Shown here: positions 61,858 to 64,000 of the stretch, piece after piece
Numbering within the stretch: position 1 is the first letter of the stretch
Layout: every line of letters begins with the position of its first letter
Source: an uncultured Muribaculaceae bacterium
Lineage (GTDB): Bacteria > Bacteroidota > Bacteroidia > Bacteroidales > Muribaculaceae
Length of the DNA stretch: 64,000 bases
NCBI GenBank assembly: GCA_910587185.1
Contig: CAJULY010000007.1
Span: forward strand, 62,001-126,000
Direction of reading: 5' to 3'
Notes under the pieces: generated by a model
What the model was told of the DNA's origin: nothing
The model's input: only the letters and a program-made list of their open reading frames with translations
The model's database searches: none
Position numbers and translations under genes: made by a program

Positions 61858-64000
61858 ATGAAACAGTTACTATGTCTGCTTCTGACGGCCGCTGTAGCCT
61901 TCACATGCAACGCCATTCAGCCATCCGAAAGAAAAATCATCAGAATCACCACCGACAACACTGAACTCGCCTTCGAGGTCGGTCCTGACCGTCGCCTCTA
62001 TCAGACATATTTCGGGCCGCGTCTTCTCTCGGAGGAAGATCTGAAAAATCTGTCGTGGAACCGCCCGGCCGGGGCCGGATCGACGGGCGCTCTCGAGGTG
62101 TATTCCACCTCGGGCAACGAGGATTATTTCGAGCCGGCGCTGGGAGTGACTCACGGCAACGGAAACATGACGACCTATCTCTACTATGAAGGTTCCTCGG
62201 TAGAAAATATCGACGGCGGCACGCATACACGCATCAATATGCGCGATGACCGCTGTCCTCTGTCCGTAACGCTCAATTACGTGGTCTATCCTAAGGAAAA
62301 CGTGATCAAGACCTGGACGGAGATCTCCCACCGCGAGAAGAAGCCGGTGTCGCTCTTCCGGTATGCCTCCGCAATGCTATATCTGAACGCCTCGGAATAC
62401 TGGCTGACGGAATTCAGCGGCGACTGGGCCAAGGAAGTGCGCATGAGTCAGGAGCAGCTCCGGTTCGGAAAAAAGATTCTTGACACGAAACTCGGCAGTC
62501 GTGCCGCGATGCATGTCTCTCCCTTTTTCGAGATAGGACTCGACGGCCCCGTCAGGGAGCATAGCGGAGAAGTACTGATGGGGACGATAGGCTGGACCGG
62601 AAATTTCCGGTTCACATTCGAGATTGACAACGTTGGGAATCTGCGCGTGCTTCCCGGCATAAATCCCTACGCCTCGACCTACGAGCTGAAAGCGGGCGAA
62701 ACCTTCACGACTCCCGAATTCATTTTCACTCTAAGCTCGGAGGGCGCGTCGCAAGGCTCGCGCAATCTTCAGGCCTGGGCGCGCAACCACTCGCTTAAAG
62801 ACGGCCTCGGGAAGCGCATGACGCTGCTCAACAACTGGGAAAACACCGGTTTCTCGTTCAATCAGGAAAGCCTCACGGGGCTGATGAAGGAAGCGAAAGA
62901 TTTAGGAGTCGATATGTTTCTGCTCGACGACGGATGGTTCGGCAACAAATATCCGCGCAGCAACGACCGCGCGGGGCTCGGCGACTGGGAAGCGACCCGC
63001 GACAAGCTCCCGGGCGGCATTCCGGCCCTTGTCAGCGCAGCCGGGGAGGCCGGAGTGAAATTCGGCATCTGGATCGAGCCGGAGATGGTCAATCCGAAGA
63101 GCGAGCTTTACGAGAAACATCCCGACTGGGTGATTGAACAGCCCGACAGAAAGACATATTACTACCGCAACCAGCTCGTGCTCGACATGAGTAATCCGAA
63201 AGTTCAGGACCATGTCTTCAGTGTAGTTGACAATATTCTTCGTGAAAATCCCGGAGTGGCCTATTTCAAATGGGACTGCAACTCGCCCATTACGAACATC
63301 TACTCGCCCTATTGCGGAGAGCGTCAGGGCCAGTTCTACATCGACCACGTTCGCGGCATCTACAAAGTGCTTGACCGTATAAAAGAGAAATACCCCGAGG
63401 TGCCCATGATGCTCTGCTCGGGCGGAGGCGCCCGCTGCGACTACGAGGCGCTGAAATATTTCACCGAATTCTGGTGCTCGGACAACACCGATCCCGTGGA
63501 AAGAGCCTATATCCAGTGGGGCTTCTCGCAGTTCTTTCCCGCGAAAGCCATGGCAGCACATGTCACGGGCTGGAACCGCTCGACATCCGTCAAATTCCGC
63601 ACCGACATGGCCTCCATGTGCAAACTCGGCTTCGATATAGGACTCAAGGAACTCTCGGCCGACGAACTTGAATACTGCCGGGAAGCTGTCAAAAACTGGA
63701 AGAGACTCGAAGGTGCAATTATGGACGGAACGCAATATAGGCTCGTCTCGCCCTACGAGACCAACCACATGGCGGTGGAATACGTGAATACAGCGCGAAA
63801 TTCGGGCGTTGTCTTCGCATATGACCTTTCCCCTCGCTTCCAGGGAAAACTGCCCGTATTGCGCCTCCAGGGGCTTGATCCGGCGAAAAAATATCTCGTC
63901 AGGGAGATCAACCTTATGCCGGGGCGCAAATCATCGTTCATCCAGAATGAAAAAATCCTTTCGGGAGACTATCTGATGAAAGTTGGCCTTGACATGTTCT
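61858..64000 (+). CDS. GH36 alpha-galactosidase (cut by window end)
   Basis: 714 codons visible from ATG 61858, near the full length of the family (about 720-740). Signal peptide MKQLLCLLLTAAVAFTCNA, so exported. N-terminal beta-sandwich domain (RLYQTYFGPRLLSEEDL), then the barrel: FLLDDGWFG, GIWIEPEMVNP, the nucleophile Asp473 in YFKWDCN, CSGGGARCDYEAL, and the acid/base Asp542 in WCSDNTDP. Releases terminal alpha-galactose from oligosaccharides or glycans. Promoter directly upstream. The divergent arrangement with a TPR/HTH regulator hints at shared control but is not proof. Confidence 0.95.
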   Translation, partial: MKQLLCLLLTAAVAFTCNAIQPSERKIIRITTDNTELAFEVGPDRRLYQTYFGPRLLSEEDLKNLSWNRPAGAGSTGALEVYSTSGNEDYFEPALGVTHGNGNMTTYLYYEGSSVENIDGGTHTRINMRDDRCPLSVTLNYVVYPKENVIKTWTEISHREKKPVSLFRYASAMLYLNASEYWLTEFSGDWAKEVRMSQEQLRFGKKILDTKLGSRAAMHVSPFFEIGLDGPVREHSGEVLMGTIGWTGNFRFTFEIDNVGNLRVLPGINPYASTYELKAGETFTTPEFIFTLSSEGASQGSRNLQAWARNHSLKDGLGKRMTLLNNWENTGFSFNQESLTGLMKEAKDLGVDMFLLDDGWFGNKYPRSNDRAGLGDWEATRDKLPGGIPALVSAAGEAGVKFGIWIEPEMVNPKSELYEKHPDWVIEQPDRKTYYYRNQLVLDMSNPKVQDHVFSVVDNILRENPGVAYFKWDCNSPITNIYSPYCGERQGQFYIDHVRGIYKVLDRIKEKYPEVPMMLCSGGGARCDYEALKYFTEFWCSDNTDPVERAYIQWGFSQFFPAKAMAAHVTGWNRSTSVKFRTDMASMCKLGFDIGLKELSADELEYCREAVKNWKRLEGAIMDGTQYRLVSPYETNHMAVEYVNTARNSGVVFAYDLSPRFQGKLPVLRLQGLDPAKKYLVREINLMPGRKSSFIQNEKILSGDYLMKVGLDMF

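Overview
The window looks like the chromosome of a gut Bacteroidales bacterium, plausibly a Muribaculaceae-type lineage; the family is inferred from overall look, not computed. The evidence is a SusC/SusD pair, lipoproteins with acidic residues after the lipobox cysteine, Bacteroidetes promoters (TTTG about 19-20 bp before TAnnTTTG), few Shine-Dalgarno sequences, host-glycan hydrolases (two GH20, GH110, GH36), and a division/cell-wall cluster running directly from murC to ftsQ. Most genes are GC-rich. The stretch from about 55 to 61.3 kb is visibly more AT-rich.

Layout: 0-5.5 kb holds the end of a glycan-uptake locus (SusC/SusD). From 5.7 to 10.1 kb lie an ECF sigma factor and the operon trmB-mrp-radical SAM-ldcA. 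From 10.1 to 13.3 kb, on the minus strand, are a lipoprotein, a membrane-anchored kinase-like protein that looks catalytically dead, a GNAT-type protein and a Bax-inhibitor-1 membrane protein. From 13.4 to 16.3 kb are a GH3-fold amido-synthetase-like enzyme, a DUF4919 protein and a SIMPL-domain protein. An orphan sensor histidine kinase and a GH110 galactosidase-like enzyme follow. From 20.4 to 35.5 kb is a complete rsmH-ftsL-ftsI-murE-mraY-murD-ftsW-murG-murC-ftsQ-ftsA-ftsZ cluster without mraZ at its head, closed by a strong terminator. A noncoding stretch with C-rich repeats follows.

From 36.2 to 44.3 kb two GH20 hexosaminidases flank an ECF sigma factor, a short anti-sigma-like membrane protein and an STN-domain outer-membrane receptor. 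This looks like a cell-surface signalling system linked to N-acetylhexosamine glycans. From 44.5 to 53.8 kb is a probable long co-directional unit: an unrecognised 688-residue membrane protein, a histidine phosphatase of the phytase/MINPP type, DUF4254, ruvB, a flippase, a DUF389 membrane protein and a GT4 glycosyltransferase. It ends in a bidirectional terminator shared with recA.

The last part (55-61.7 kb, minus strand) is an accessory envelope locus: a small outer-membrane protein, an LRR lipoprotein, an unrecognised 604-residue lipoprotein, a DUF3244 protein, a truncated DUF3244 copy sharing 52 identical bases with the intact gene, and a TPR/transmembrane/HTH-like regulator whose base composition changes abruptly within the gene. 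The window ends inside a GH36 alpha-galactosidase transcribed divergently from that regulator. No rRNA, tRNA, CRISPR array, transposase or phage gene was seen. The best candidates for something undescribed are the GH20-linked sigma/anti-sigma/receptor unit, the pseudokinase-GNAT pair, the 688-residue membrane protein and the 55-61 kb envelope locus.
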